DNA of 64,000 nt from Trichomonas vaginalis G3 (lineage: Eukaryota; Parabasalia; Trichomonadida; Trichomonadidae): assembly GCF_026262505.1 (NCBI RefSeq), contig NC_067203.1:7998001-8062000 (forward strand), given 5' to 3'. The notes below the pieces were generated by a model. The model saw only the letters and a program-made list of their open reading frames with translations. It was not told the DNA's origin and ran no database searches. The translations under genes were made by a program, and so were the position numbers. Positions 18,765 through 28,915 of the stretch are shown here, one piece after another (the stretch's first letter is position 1; each line of letters begins with the position of its first letter).

Positions 18765-19214
18765 ATGTCTAGCGATTTCGCTATCTATATTCGAGACAAA
18801 CTTTTTGACAGCAAAACATCTGTCGACCATAAAATCTTACATAGTGTAAACAAGAAAGGTGAATTTGTTCTAAAGTTCTGTTTCTGGGAATATGACAAGA
18901 ACCATAAAACATTACAAAGAGCAGTCTTAAAATTTGTCAATGACAGACTTGTTGACAGAGATGACGCCGATTGGAAAGATGAAGTCCAACAAAAGTTCTT
19001 AGAATGCAAAGAAGACACATGCGGTGTTCTTGAAGATGAAATAGAAAACAGAATAGATGAGCTATTAAAGGACAAAGAACTTTTACAGAAATATGGTTCT
19101 GAGAAATTTGACATAACTTCACCAGAGAAGAAGAAGAAAGAAAAGAAAGAGAAAAAAGTAGAAGAGAAGAAAGAACCTGAACCAGTTCCAGAGAAAAAGA
19201 AATTTGACATGTAA
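18765..19214 (+). CDS. 149-residue charged Maverick protein, unknown
   Basis: The first 105 residues are globular-looking (LHSVNKKGEFVLKFCFWEYD) and the last 40 are Lys/Glu-rich with an alternating basic/acidic pattern ending EKKKFDM. A whole frame, convergent with the next gene. Family not recognised. Confidence 0.6.
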   Translation: MSSDFAIYIRDKLFDSKTSVDHKILHSVNKKGEFVLKFCFWEYDKNHKTLQRAVLKFVNDRLVDRDDADWKDEVQQKFLECKEDTCGVLEDEIENRIDELLKDKELLQKYGSEKFDITSPEKKKKEKKEKKVEEKKEPEPVPEKKKFDM

Positions 19215-19230
19215 AAATAAAATTTTATTT

Positions 19231-19650
19231 TTAGAACATTTCTGGGTCAATGTCAATGTTCTCTTCCTCTTTAGGAGCAAACACTGGCTTAGATTCTAAA
19301 ATCTTTTTACCCAATTTACCTTGAACTTCTACAAATTTAGACTCATAATATTCATAGTCGTCTGTCTTCTTTGGTTCATAAGGTATAACAAGTTTGTATG
19401 CTTTGCCTTCTTTAAGGTTTGAGAACCTTCTGTCAAAACTTTCTTTGACTGTTAACAAACCTTCTATGTCTAAGTCTTCAAATTTCGCACCATTTTTAGT
19501 CACAATAGCAAACTTAACTGGTTCGATGTTCCAAACTTTGCTGAATGAAGACTTTTCAAAATGGTAGAAGTAAACATTCAAATATGTGAATGGGTCTAGT
19601 TCTTCTTTAAGTCCTGACATGTACTTGTTTACCGAGATGAATTTCGTCAT
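19231..19650 (-). CDS. 139-residue Maverick protein, unknown
   Basis: A whole frame with a mixed alpha/beta body (YLNVYFYHFEKSSF, VKFAIVTKNGAKF) and an acidic tail ending NIDIDPEMF. A GATAAAAA box (TTTTTATC toward the gene) is at 19662-19669. Its neighbour is the helicase and the tail is acidic, so a DNA-binding accessory such as an SSB is conceivable but unproven. Confidence 0.55.
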   Translation of the reverse strand: MTKFISVNKYMSGLKEELDPFTYLNVYFYHFEKSSFSKVWNIEPVKFAIVTKNGAKFEDLDIEGLLTVKESFDRRFSNLKEGKAYKLVIPYEPKKTDDYEYYESKFVEVQGKLGKKILESKPVFAPKEEENIDIDPEMF

Positions 19651-19685
19651 CTTTTCTATCGGATAAAAAATATTTTTTTTTAAAT

Positions 19686-20920
19686 TTACTCATAAAAATT
19701 TTTCTTTGTATATACACCATTCTGTACGTCTAAAAGACTTTTGACATTTGCCAAGAATGTACGTTTAGAAGCTGCCATATAACCATATTCTTGACAATAT
19801 TGTTTATATTCATCATATAAAGACTTTTCATCTAAACACTCAAAGTCGCTTTCTTCTATGAACAGTTCATATACACTCTTGTTTGCTTCTAACAATGTTT
19901 GTCTCTCTTCGGTATGTGGAATTTGTCTTGGATTGAACTTAGAAATATCTAATGTCATGAAATATGAGAACAAGTGGTTGTAAAAGTCAGATGTCAAAGT
20001 TTCTGCTAAGTCGTCAAAATATTCTGTATCTTGCATATGAGAATCTGACGTTCTGACAACTACATATCTTCTGTCAGAACTTTCTAACTTCATCGGAACA
20101 GCATTGTTTGAAACCATAATGAAGTTTGCAACATTTTCACAAACTCTTTGGTCTTTATACTTTCTTTCAACAACTCCAACTTTGTCTGTTATAAGACTCT
20201 TCAAAGCATCTGAGTTCAAAACTTTTGTTGTATCTATACTTTGAAGTTCATTGCAAACTATAAGTTTCATATTCTCATTGAAGAGTTAAATTTACCGCAG
20301 ATGTTTTCTAAGTTTGTCATATTAGGGTTCGAATAACCTTCTAATAGTTTGCATAAGATATCTGTAAAGAATGTGTTCTTACCTGTTCCTTGTTTTCCAA
20401 TTATAATGAGAGCAGTTTCATTTTTAGCACTTGGATGTTGTAAGATATTTGCAAACCAACATAAGATATACTCATAGACTCTTTCGTTTCCATTGCATAT
20501 AATTTCTTTGACATGGTCTAACCAAGCTTCTATAATATTTTCTTTCCATTCTACTTGTTCATATTTATATCCAGTGAAGATAGAATAGAAGTTTGGAGAA
20601 GGTGTATAGAACTTTATACCTCGAACTGAAAAATCTTCTAACTTTGACAATAAGATATCCCAAGCATCTAACATCTTCATTCCAACTTGTACAACTTTTA
20701 TTTTCTTAAGTTTCTGTCTACATTCTTGTTCAGACACTATTGTTGCTCTTGGTTTGTTAAAGACAACATCCCATTCTTTCATGACATAACATTCTGGGGC
20801 AGAGTCAACATAAATGACTAAACGTTTCAAATTCTCGACTGCTTTGTTATAGTCTCTAAATGGACACATATTTCTGAATGCTTGGAAGTCATAAAAATCT
20901 GAAACATCTATTCTGTACAT
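19686..20920 (-). pseudogene. D5-like SF3 primase-helicase (DUF5906 type), broken
   Basis: The Walker A region LIIIGKQGTGKNTFF has the GxxGxGKN form typical of D5/DUF5906 helicases. A later region FIMVSNNAVPMKLESSDRRY matches the conserved arginine-finger/sensor part of that family (SN+xxPxxxxxxDRR). It looks broken, about one break. Classical Polintons lack a replicative helicase, while virophages and polinton-like viruses often have one, so its place beside a PolB is notable. Confidence 0.75.
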
Positions 20921-20949
20921 TTTTATAAAAATAAAAAAATAATATTTTT

Positions 20950-21741
20950 TTATTCTTGACTTTGTTGTTCCATTTGTTGCATTTGTTGTTCTTGAGCTAT
21001 TTGTTGTTGAAGTTGTTCTTGTAATACAATACTTTCACCAGTTGCATCTTCCAATTCGAAACTTTCTGCCGTCATTGACAAATACATAGGACATAAAAGT
21101 TTTACAGGAACAAAGTTTGCGTCAACTAATGTCAACGTTATACTTGCCAAAGTGTTTGAGTTCACTAAGGTTGAAAATTCTGCATTCGAATGAACAATAG
21201 GCAAACCAGCAGAGAAAGTATTGTTTATACGCATAAGTATCTTTTGGTCATAATAGTTTCTGTCGACATTCGAATAACACTTTGAACCTAAGTTTGAAAC
21301 AATATATAAGATTGGTGTGCTTAATGTCAATGGAATAGACATTCCTTGTATGACACCTTTTCCTGTTATAGGAAACTGTTGGTAGTAAAAACCAGAAATA
21401 AGTTTTGTATTATAGCTCATATCGTTTATAGTAAACTCAGTCGGACATCCAAACATAATGAAACCTGCTCTAGTTGCAGCACATGTTACACCCGTACTTA
21501 AAGTATTAAATAAGTCAACAAAACCTGTTGATATCTGAGTAAGTATCTTCAAAGGAGTATTTTTTACCATTCACAACAATAAAGTCTTCTGGTGTCAAAA
21601 GCAAAACAGGCTTTAGTCGTCATTGTGTTTAAGGTTAGTTTACAATATCGTCCTTGAGGACTTTGTAAGTTTGTTGTTATAGAATTATATGACTCAGGGT
21701 TTTTAGTCGTAATAGTATAAACCATTATGTCTTCTGCCATT
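20950..21741 (-). pseudogene. Maverick structural-type protein remnant (family shared with 33398-34030)
   Basis: The main frame of 206 residues is beta-rich with ASITLTLVDANFVPVKL near the end and a Gln-rich C-terminus. A further N-terminal coding-looking part lies upstream to 21741. The gamma-type remnant at 33398 has the matching DMQFRLVDFQGEPVN. A capsid accessory or penton-related protein is possible. Broken, about one break. Confidence 0.5.
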
Positions 21742-21744
21742 TAC

Positions 21745-22323
21745 TTAGCAAATAAATTTTAATGAAATGTTGTGGTCGTCAAATATTTTTATAACGTCTG
21801 GGAAACTATATTTTAAGTTCAACGTTTCACCTCCTTTCATAACGTATATCTTGTCAATGACATTATATGAAACACCACAGCAACTAATGTCGGGTTCTAT
21901 TTCTTTGATGTTTATATCGTCTGCCTCTGTCAAAAGTTTCAATAGTTCTTTCAAAACTTCATGAGGTGCAATGACATATGAGTTCACTTTTACAGGGTTG
22001 TGTTCGACCAAGTTTAACATTATACTTAAAGCTTGACAAATCTTCTCCTGAGTTTGAAGTTTGTCTTTCAGTTGTTGGTAGTCGTTTCGAATATCTGCAA
22101 CAGAACTTAAGTCTCTGTTAACTTCAGGATATGTTGGTTCTTTTACAGGAACAATTGTTATACCATCTTCGTCTTCGTATGGTTTCCCCACTTCAACATC
22201 TCTGTCTTTGACATTGACAACAACACTTTGACTGTTTGTTTGAGTTGGTGAATTTAACTTCACATCTGCCACCGCCATTAAACCTTTTGAAACACTTACG
22301 CTTCTATTTTTCGGAAATGACAT
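21745..22323 (-). CDS. 192-residue Maverick protein with CCG motif
   Basis: The start is placed at MSFPKNRSV (22323), 18 bases from the divergent start at 22342. It has a disordered N-terminus and a C-terminal domain with INIKEIEPDISCCGVSYN. A gamma-type remnant (32497-33110) contains the similar DYLDPEIECCGQTP, so this is a family kept across distinct Maverick types. Function unknown. Confidence 0.6.
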   Translation of the reverse strand: MSFPKNRSVSVSKGLMAVADVKLNSPTQTNSQSVVVNVKDRDVEVGKPYEDEDGITIVPVKEPTYPEVNRDLSSVADIRNDYQQLKDKLQTQEKICQALSIMLNLVEHNPVKVNSYVIAPHEVLKELLKLLTEADDINIKEIEPDISCCGVSYNVIDKIYVMKGGETLNLKYSFPDVIKIFDDHNISLKFIC

Positions 22324-22341
22324 TTTACTTAGAATAAAAAG
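22324..22341. promoter_or_regulatory. 18-bp divergent promoter
   Basis: TTTACTTAGAATAAAAAG is all that separates the starts at 22323 (minus) and 22342 (plus). The length equals that of the fibre/penton promoter although the genes are unrelated. Confidence 0.55.
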
Positions 22342-22761
22342 ATGGACGTATTCGGATATCTTATTGAATTGAAGCAGAACAAAGTTTATACTCACAAACA
22401 ATACAAATACATTGACAGAATAGTTCTTTACACAAACAATGGAAAATGTTATAGAATAGCAATATTTGCTGAACCAAAATATTTTCATAAAGCAAAGAAA
22501 GTTGGTATAACTGAAATGGTGAAAGTTCTTGAAGCAGACAAAAATATAACTTCAAAACTTACAGATATTACTAAAGGAAAGTTTATAATACAATATTATG
22601 TCAAAACTGGCGTACTGTCAATATTTGACGGAGAGAAGTCAGTTCAAGAACAACTTACTGACCTGCTGCCAAAATCTGCTCGATGGAAGCTGTCGTTATG
22701 CCAATCTGAGGAGCCCCAGCAGGTTTCATCGAACGAATCTTCAAAAGAGCATCTTCCGTGA
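22342..22761 (+). CDS. 139-residue Maverick protein, unknown
   Basis: Starts MDVFGYLIELKQNKVY; an alpha/beta body for about 110 residues (YRIAIFAEPKYFHKAKK). The last 35 residues overlap the 3' end of the capsid gene on the other strand, so the true C-terminus may have been altered by rearrangement. Family not recognised. Confidence 0.5.
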   Translation: MDVFGYLIELKQNKVYTHKQYKYIDRIVLYTNNGKCYRIAIFAEPKYFHKAKKVGITEMVKVLEADKNITSKLTDITKGKFIIQYYVKTGVLSIFDGEKSVQEQLTDLLPKSARWKLSLCQSEEPQQVSSNESSKEHLP

Positions 22762-24257
22762 AAAGTGCTATTGGTTTTGTAAACTTCTTTGCTCTCAATT
22801 CATCTGGACCGTCTCTGTCACCAGTATATTGTATTTGAACTGTACCAACAGTTGAAATACCACCCATAAAGTCTTCTGAGTCAGCAAATGGAATGCCAAG
22901 CCAAAAGTTTGAACGGTCTCCATTTGTATATTGAGTTTTTTGACCTCCTGTATGAGTCCATACTTTCACATATGGCATAATAGAACTTTGCATTTCAGGG
23001 TTAATGTTGTTGTGAAGTTGTTGTTAAAGTTCATAGCATCTAATGTCAAGTTGTATGACCTCATATCCTCAACTGTAGAATATTCTTTCTTGGATAATAT
23101 TTGCCATCTATGTTTATATGATATTTAATACCAGGGTTGTAGAAACAAGAATAGTCATTTATAGTTCGTCTGAACAGTACAAACATAGTATCTGCATGTT
23201 TCATTGCAGTTGTTAAAGCAATATCTGTTCTTGCACCTGCGGCTCCTGGATTTTGGTTTCCAACTTCACCTGCAAAGTCTTTGACAGATATTTGGTGTAT
23301 AGGGAACATAAGTGGAACTGCAATATATTTGGCAGCTAAAGCATTTGAAATATCTGGGTCCAACATATAGACTGCAAGTCTGCTTTCTATTCTCTTGCAT
23401 TCAAACTTTCGCATGTAAACTTAACTGTGTCCCAAGCAGTATTGTTCCTGTTCCTGAGAAGTAGTAGTTTACTTCATGTTGAGGTTTGAGAAACCAAAGT
23501 CAAGTCTTTCTCTTTGCACATTCCAAATGGTATGCTGGCAGTCCACCAGCTGTATCTGTAATAGTGAATGGGTCTTGTGTTGGTGCAATGACTAAGTTAT
23601 TTTTGCTTGGAGTAAGTTCGATAGAAATTTTCCTGCCCAGTTTGGCAAGTATCTTAAAACCTGAAGATGAGGAAAGATGACAAAGGAACTCTAAGTTTCA
23701 GTTTTACTTTGGTTACTGCTGCTGCAGTTTGTCCAGAAAGGTTAACATAAACTCCTGGAACGTTAGGGTCAAGTCTTCTTATTTTCTCAATATTTGCATA
23801 CTGGTCTGTTTGTTCTCTAGCTTGTGGTTGTACTGAGTTTCTCAAGCGAACCATTCATAGTTTGCCCATGTTACTGTTTGAACTAAGTCAGAGTTAGAAT
23901 ATATCTTATATCCATGAAAACTTCTGGAGCATATTGGTATCCGACATAGAAAATTCCATTGCAACCTTTCTTGTCAGACAACTTGGCAGAAGGTTTTATT
24001 TCAATGTCTTGTTCCACGTATAAGAATGAGTTGTCAATAGAAATTATATGAAACCTGTCGCAAGCAATATCTACTGTTGTTGAAGAACCTTCTCCAAACT
24101 CACCTACGTTTCCATAAGAAACAGCAGTTGTATATTCGTAAGTTCCAGGAACTATTTCTGACCTTCTAATGGCATTGTCGCATTCGTTATACCATTCGGA
24201 AACATTTCCGTTCATGGCATCCAAAACTGTTGGCGTTATATTCTGAGCGGCGTACAT
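22655..24257 (-). pseudogene. major capsid protein remnant (double jelly-roll type), alpha Maverick
   Basis: A series of minus-strand coding stretches with beta-rich, capsid-like character, such as FHIISIDNSFLYVEQDIEIK, KLKLRVPLSSFLIF and IAVPLMFPIHQISVKDF. The order matches the gamma-type capsid gene at 55073-56449, with similar RIPVRKFLPLEAIRF-type strands. Size and place, next to other virion genes, support a capsid identity. Broken, several breaks. Confidence 0.55.
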
Positions 24258-24296
24258 TTCATATGGGTAAAAATATAGAATAGTTGGATTTATGTG

Positions 24297-24557
24297 TCAT
24301 AAATAGAACTCACTCGGACCAAGCTTTACTTTCTTCCTGACTGAGTTTTTAACTCTTCTTTTTCCTTCATTGCCACTACTTTCACTAGATGAAGTTACTT
24401 CTTCACTACTTTCACTTTGTTCTACTCTTCTCTTCTTCTTTGGTGTCGCTTTTGGTAACTTGCCCTCTGCTTCAAGTTGTTGCATCTTTGCCTCATGTTC
24501 ACCTAGTATGTTGTAAATTTCCCATGTCCTTTTTGCCTTTGGGCTCTGGTCGCCCAT
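24297..24557 (-). CDS. 86-residue basic/serine-rich protein with NLS
   Basis: Contains TPKKKRRVEQ, very close to the SV40-type nuclear localisation signal, then an acidic Ser/Glu stretch and a basic end RRVKNSVRKKVKL. In adenovirus-like virions small basic proteins coat DNA and carry it to the nucleus, so such a role is plausible. It overlaps decayed coding sequence of the next gene. Confidence 0.5.
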   Translation of the reverse strand: MGDQSPKAKRTWEIYNILGEHEAKMQQLEAEGKLPKATPKKKRRVEQSESSEEVTSSSESSGNEGKRRVKNSVRKKVKLGPSEFYL

Positions 24558-24925
24558 CTCAGGTAAACCTATATCCTAGAAAGATTTTGTCATAGTTTGT
24601 ATTTGAGTCTTCGCTTATTGTTTGCATGACTCTTTCCTGAGTTTCCGGTTCAAGCTCTTCAAACAGAGCTTGTCCATATGGAATAAGCTCGTTTCCAAAT
24701 ATATGTTTTTGTAGCCATTCTGGTTTTCTTTCCATGTTACCAATAATATCTTTTGTGAATGGGAAAGCTTTTACCCAACGTTTCAGTCTTGCGTCATTTA
24801 TTTCTGTAGTTGGTTTTATTTTGTCAAGGAAATGTTTTTCAATACTAACATTTCATTTGGTACTGTCCATTTGAGTTTTCTTAAATATTCATCCCTTCTC
24901 AGTTCATTGTCTGCAAAGTAAGTTT
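24558..24925 (-). pseudogene. decayed coding sequence downstream of the 922-aa gene
   Basis: The minus strand has codon patterns and long charged stretches (for example IIGNMERKPEWLQKHIFGNE) but no supported start. It appears to be an old extension or neighbour of the large gene. Confidence 0.4.
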
Positions 24926-27694
24926 TTATGACATTTGCAAACTTTCGTTTGCAAGGTCATGTACAATAGGTTCTCTTCCTTCTCTCTCCCTAACTTTCTT
25001 TCTAAACTCTTCACCAAATATACCATCTCTATGGTTCTGTGTAGTTCTTTGAGATAAATGTTCTAGAACGTCAGGTGTTATATTTCCCTCAGCCATGTTC
25101 ATTTCATACTGGTCCAAAATATCTGCATGTTTCATATCTTTCAATGGCATTAAAGCCGCGCTGAAAATACCAGCTATATCTGGTTCACCATTCACTTCCA
25201 TTGCGTCTACAACTTCTTGGAATTGTGGTTGTAAGTTTATGAACCACCTATCCGGATTAGCTTTATGACCCCATCTCATTGTAGTTCCATAGTCTGCAGA
25301 AACAAAAGTAGGTTTGTTTCCATATTGGTTAGGTTCTGAATGAACTTTAAACAATGTTTCATTTCTATATGTTTTGTTGAAATTTAACCTTTTATTTTCA
25401 CCGAGTTCAGCCAAAGATTGAACGTTATATGGTCGTAAGTAAAAAGGATTATTGTATTTGCGTACATTTTCTTTCAGTACTTCCATTCTATGCTGAATAT
25501 TTTCATCTGATGTTGGAGTCTTTTGTATGTCGGCGAACATTTTTCGATATTCTTCTACTATGTCAGCCGAATTTTTCTTAGACTCTTGGAAAGATTCCAT
25601 ATTCACCTCATACTCTTGTTGAGGGTCAAGATTTTTCGGCTGTTCCAAATCTTCATCTAGTTCTGTGAAGTTAGTTTCCAAAGGAGGGACTTGTTTGTTT
25701 CCTTCAGGCTCTTCTAGTTGTTGTTGCTGAACTATTTCTTCCATGTCTGGTTGTATCTGAACTTCTTCCTGTTGAGTTTCTTGTACCTCATCTGCTGGCA
25801 TTTCATATATTCCGAGACCGTTTTTAACAAGTTCCCTATCTAAGTCATCCGGACTCATAAACCTTTCTTCTTTCGTTCCGTCTCTATTTTTTACGCGTTT
25901 CATGAAGAGAGTTGAATTATCATTTAGCTCTGACATCAAATATCTCGGAGTAAATTCATTCATGTCATTTGGATGATATGCTATTAAATCATATCCCTTA
26001 GCGAGCTTGTATTTTCCAGGTTTGAGATTATATCCGATTTGATGCTGAGCCATAAAGCTAAATAGGTTCGGGTCAGTATTTCCTTCCTTGAACTTTCTAA
26101 TAGCTTCTTTATATCTGTCACTAAAGTCAAGAGTATCTGGGTAACCATAATCTTCCTTAAGCATTTTTAAGAATTCTTGGTTTCCTTTTTCTCTACTTCT
26201 TTTATGTCCTTGCTCTGTTTGTGGTTGTTGTTGTGCAGGGTTTTGAACTGTTGGTTGCTGTGCTGGTTGTGGAGGTGGTTGTTGTGCTGGTTTTGGTTGT
26301 GGTGCTGGATTTTGAACTGTTGGTTGCTGTGCAGTGTTTTGAACTGTTGGTTGCTGTGCTGGATTTTGAACTGTTGGTTTTGGTTGTTGTTGTGGTGCTG
26401 GATTTTGAACTGTTGGTTGTTGTGTTGGTTTTGGTGCATGCCTGTGTCTGTGTCCATGTGACGATGTAAATGTTTTAGGTAGTCCTGGTGCAGGTGCTTC
26501 TCTTGGAGGGTTTGGTGGTATATAAGTTCCACCAGCTGGCACATATGTTCCATCTGCAGCATAATGTCCTACCTGACTTTTCGTTTTTAAGAAAGCATTT
26601 ACTAGGTCTGTTTTGGTCTGTTGTAACTCTTTTTCTTGACTTTCCACAACAGTTGCTCTAACGGCGTCATAGGCACTTTGAACTGCCTGTCTCGTTGCTG
26701 CATCTGTTATTTTCGTCATATTTTGTGCTACTTCTCTTAACTCGTTGTCGAAACCTTCAGACTTCAGTTTCTTTCCAGATGAGAAGTCGTTCACTAGTTT
26801 CACCTTACTATGAAGAGCTTCGAAGGCATTCTTAAAGTCAGCATTCATTAAAGCTTCATTTGAACTGTCTTCATCCGCTTGTATTTTTGTCCTTATTGAC
26901 CCTATAAGTTGGGCTGCTTTAGCGTTGGCTTGGGCATCTAACCAGTCATTATTAGCTTTTATATATTCTGCGCTTTTCATTGCTTTTTGCATGGCTGCGT
27001 CGTTATTTTTACTTTCTTGTGCTAAGTTTTCATACTGTACGGTTTGGTTTTGCAACTGTAAAAGTTTTTCTGCCTTTACATTTGCTTCAACTTCTTTTTT
27101 ATACTCATCGCTATCCATATATGTCTTCATGGCTTTTTGTTTTATCTCTTCATCTTTCAGTACTTTATATTGAGTAGTATGGTTTTTCAAATTTATAACA
27201 TCTTGTTCCATTTTTGCTACTTCTGCTGCTTTTTCTGACACTTTTTTCGCATATTCCTCTGTACTTAGTTCTTTCAGTTGTTCTTCTTTCTTCTTTTTCT
27301 CTACGTTTAACTCATTGAGTTTCTTTGTGTGTCTGTCATATTCTAGTTTCTTTTCGTTTTCACTTATTTGTTTCTGTATGTCTATGTTTGACTTTTTGAC
27401 ATCTGTTATTTGATTTTTGAGTGAACTCAAATTCATTTGACTTTGAGGGTTATAAGCTGTTCCGTCTGCAGCTCCACCATAGCCTGCCATTTTCGCTAAA
27501 AGTGCCGCTCTTAAACCTCCACTCTGTGCACCAATAACTCGGTTTAAAAGCATAGGGTTGCTTGACATTTGTTGCAACATAGTGGGGTCATTCATCATTT
27601 GTTGTTGCAACTGTTGTTGTGGTGTCAGTTTTACTATTGGATGTTTCAATGCTCCCTTCCTCTTACGTATATTCTTACGTAGCTTACGTGGCAT
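24926..27694 (-). CDS. large Maverick coiled-coil/Gln-Pro repeat protein, 922 aa
   Basis: The N-terminus is very basic (MPRKLRKNIRKRKGALKHP). Next come a Gln/Met-rich segment, about 250 residues of coiled coil, and a region at about 410-500 with roughly eight copies of QQPTVQNPA-like units. A C-terminal part of about 400 residues follows (for example KPTFVSADYGTTMRWGHKA). The repeats are read from a DNA array at 26220-26430. It is probably a virion or tegument-like structural protein. An AAAAAGTGTCA box lies about 50 bases upstream. The end may be damaged. Confidence 0.6.
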   Translation of the reverse strand: MPRKLRKNIRKRKGALKHPIVKLTPQQQLQQQMMNDPTMLQQMSSNPMLLNRVIGAQSGGLRAALLAKMAGYGGAADGTAYNPQSQMNLSSLKNQITDVKKSNIDIQKQISENEKKLEYDRHTKKLNELNVEKKKKEEQLKELSTEEYAKKVSEKAAEVAKMEQDVINLKNHTTQYKVLKDEEIKQKAMKTYMDSDEYKKEVEANVKAEKLLQLQNQTVQYENLAQESKNNDAAMQKAMKSAEYIKANNDWLDAQANAKAAQLIGSIRTKIQADEDSSNEALMNADFKNAFEALHSKVKLVNDFSSGKKLKSEGFDNELREVAQNMTKITDAATRQAVQSAYDAVRATVVESQEKELQQTKTDLVNAFLKTKSQVGHYAADGTYVPAGGTYIPPNPPREAPAPGLPKTFTSSHGHRHRHAPKPTQQPTVQNPAPQQQPKPTVQNPAQQPTVQNTAQQPTVQNPAPQPKPAQQPPPQPAQQPTVQNPAQQQPQTEQGHKRSREKGNQEFLKMLKEDYGYPDTLDFSDRYKEAIRKFKEGNTDPNLFSFMAQHQIGYNLKPGKYKLAKGYDLIAYHPNDMNEFTPRYLMSELNDNSTLFMKRVKNRDGTKEERFMSPDDLDRELVKNGLGIYEMPADEVQETQQEEVQIQPDMEEIVQQQQLEEPEGNKQVPPLETNFTELDEDLEQPKNLDPQQEYEVNMESFQESKKNSADIVEEYRKMFADIQKTPTSDENIQHRMEVLKENVRKYNNPFYLRPYNVQSLAELGENKRLNFNKTYRNETLFKVHSEPNQYGNKPTFVSADYGTTMRWGHKANPDRWFINLQPQFQEVVDAMEVNGEPDIAGIFSAALMPLKDMKHADILDQYEMNMAEGNITPDVLEHLSQRTTQNHRDGIFGEEFRKKVREREGREPIVHDLANESLQMS

Positions 27695-27739
27695 TTTAAG
27701 TGAAGTTAAAAAGCGGTTTTTGACAGATGTTTATATGAC

Positions 27740-28165
27740 ACTTTTTGTTCAGCACAAAAAACTACTCGGTCAAAGTGTTGTCAGTTTTGTAAAATAACCG
27801 TCCTATCTTGTTTTAAAATGGAGAAAAGGCTTCTCAAAGTATACTTCCTTGGAACGCCTGTAACTTTTCCTGTAGCGACGATAGACCCTTACTTGTCCGG
27901 ACAAAGTTATACTATTTTGAGTGCTCTACAAAAAAGTCAACGGCGACGACTCTCAAAAACCGTTGTGTAAAAAGTTTTACCGTTGGACAAAAAGTATATA
28001 TAGAAAACAAAAAACGTTTATAGTTCATTCAATATTTGAGATAAACCGTTTTTCCAACGGTAACTATTAAATAAAATAAAAAAATAGAGGGGGTCTCCGT
28101 TGACGAAAACGGTTTATCTCAAACTTTTCTATGAGTGGTCCGAAAAAACAGTTCATTTTTATCTA
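27740..28165. promoter_or_regulatory. ACCGTT-rich upstream region with a 20-bp inverted repeat
   Basis: This lies between the divergent 922-aa gene and the gene at 28166. ACCGTT or its complement occurs six or more times. TTGAGATAAACCGTTTT (about 28036) is inverted as AAAACGGTTTATCTCAA (about 28105). Such density suggests a regulator-binding or replication region. Confidence 0.5.
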
Positions 28166-28915
28166 ATGGAAGCCAACGCTGTTAACCACAATTCAAACAT
28201 TAACAATTCTCAACCGCTAACCAAAGCCAAAGCCCCACAACCTCCAAGAACCGGCACAGCGGTTAGAATAACCACCAAAAAGTCTAACAGCGAATTAAGA
28301 GAAATTCTTCAACAAATTTGCTCTAAATATCTCAAAGACGCCGAAGAAAACACACAACCAGACGCTACATACAATACTCAGTTCTGTGAAGTTCTGAACA
28401 AAGCAATTACTAGTTCAATTGAACTTACTAAGACAATTCCAAGTCCAATTGAGCTTAGCGATGTCTTAGTTCAGTATTTTCCAACACTTACTAAGCTTAT
28501 AATGTTGAGAACTTTATACCAAGTTCGTCAAAATCTTCCTCGTTACATCCAACGGTCATTCGACACGAGAATTGCCGAATTCCAAGTCTTTAGTTACGGA
28601 TATGACGAAGATGAATACGTTGACGAGTTCGGAGACAACTGTACAAAATGGTTTGAATGTTATACGACAACACAATTTGAATTCGACTTTCTCGAATTCA
28701 ACGCAGCAACCATTCATATCATTGCTCTTTACCTTTCCGAACAACAACAAGACCTCGCAGATGGAGATGTTGTTACTGTCGTCATGAAAACTCCTGAACA
28801 ATTCGGAAAAAAGAAGTCTCTAATTGCCAAATTCGTTCCAGGACATCAGCTTTTCCAACGCACAGAAGTCTTCTGTATTCCTGGAACTAAGTTCTTTGTC
28901 AGGAGCGAAAGTTAG
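28166..28915 (+). CDS. 249-residue Maverick protein, unknown
   Basis: The start MEANAVNHN (28166) is preferred because TTTTTATC sits at 28156-28163. It has a disordered N-terminus, a helical middle (LREILQQICSKYLKDAEE) and a beta-rich C-terminus (SLIAKFVPGHQLFQRTEVF). Its stop codon lies exactly at the junction with the gamma-type terminal repeat, so the natural 3' end may be missing. Not recognised. Confidence 0.55.
   Translation: MEANAVNHNSNINNSQPLTKAKAPQPPRTGTAVRITTKKSNSELREILQQICSKYLKDAEENTQPDATYNTQFCEVLNKAITSSIELTKTIPSPIELSDVLVQYFPTLTKLIMLRTLYQVRQNLPRYIQRSFDTRIAEFQVFSYGYDEDEYVDEFGDNCTKWFECYTTTQFEFDFLEFNAATIHIIALYLSEQQQDLADGDVVTVVMKTPEQFGKKKSLIAKFVPGHQLFQRTEVFCIPGTKFFVRSES

Larger units (their letters stand above)
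5917..28909 (+). mobile_element. alpha-type Maverick, left-end portion
   Basis: This part keeps a terminus at 5917 and runs through Dam methylase, two small proteins, penton-like, tail fibre, PolB, HNH protein, ATPase, helicase and capsid remnants. It ends abruptly at 28909, where a gamma-type terminal repeat begins. It has no integrase and no right terminus. Without its 1.1-kb MULE insert it is about 22 kb. It is broken, with roughly ten breaks. Its first eight kilobases share order and about 96-100% protein identity with the inverted copy at 43206-50915. Confidence 0.8.

Noticed and set aside
26177-26469. Plus-strand Cys/Val/Leu-rich frames
   Set aside because: They are antisense shadows of the Gln/Pro/Val repeat array in the 922-residue minus-strand gene.
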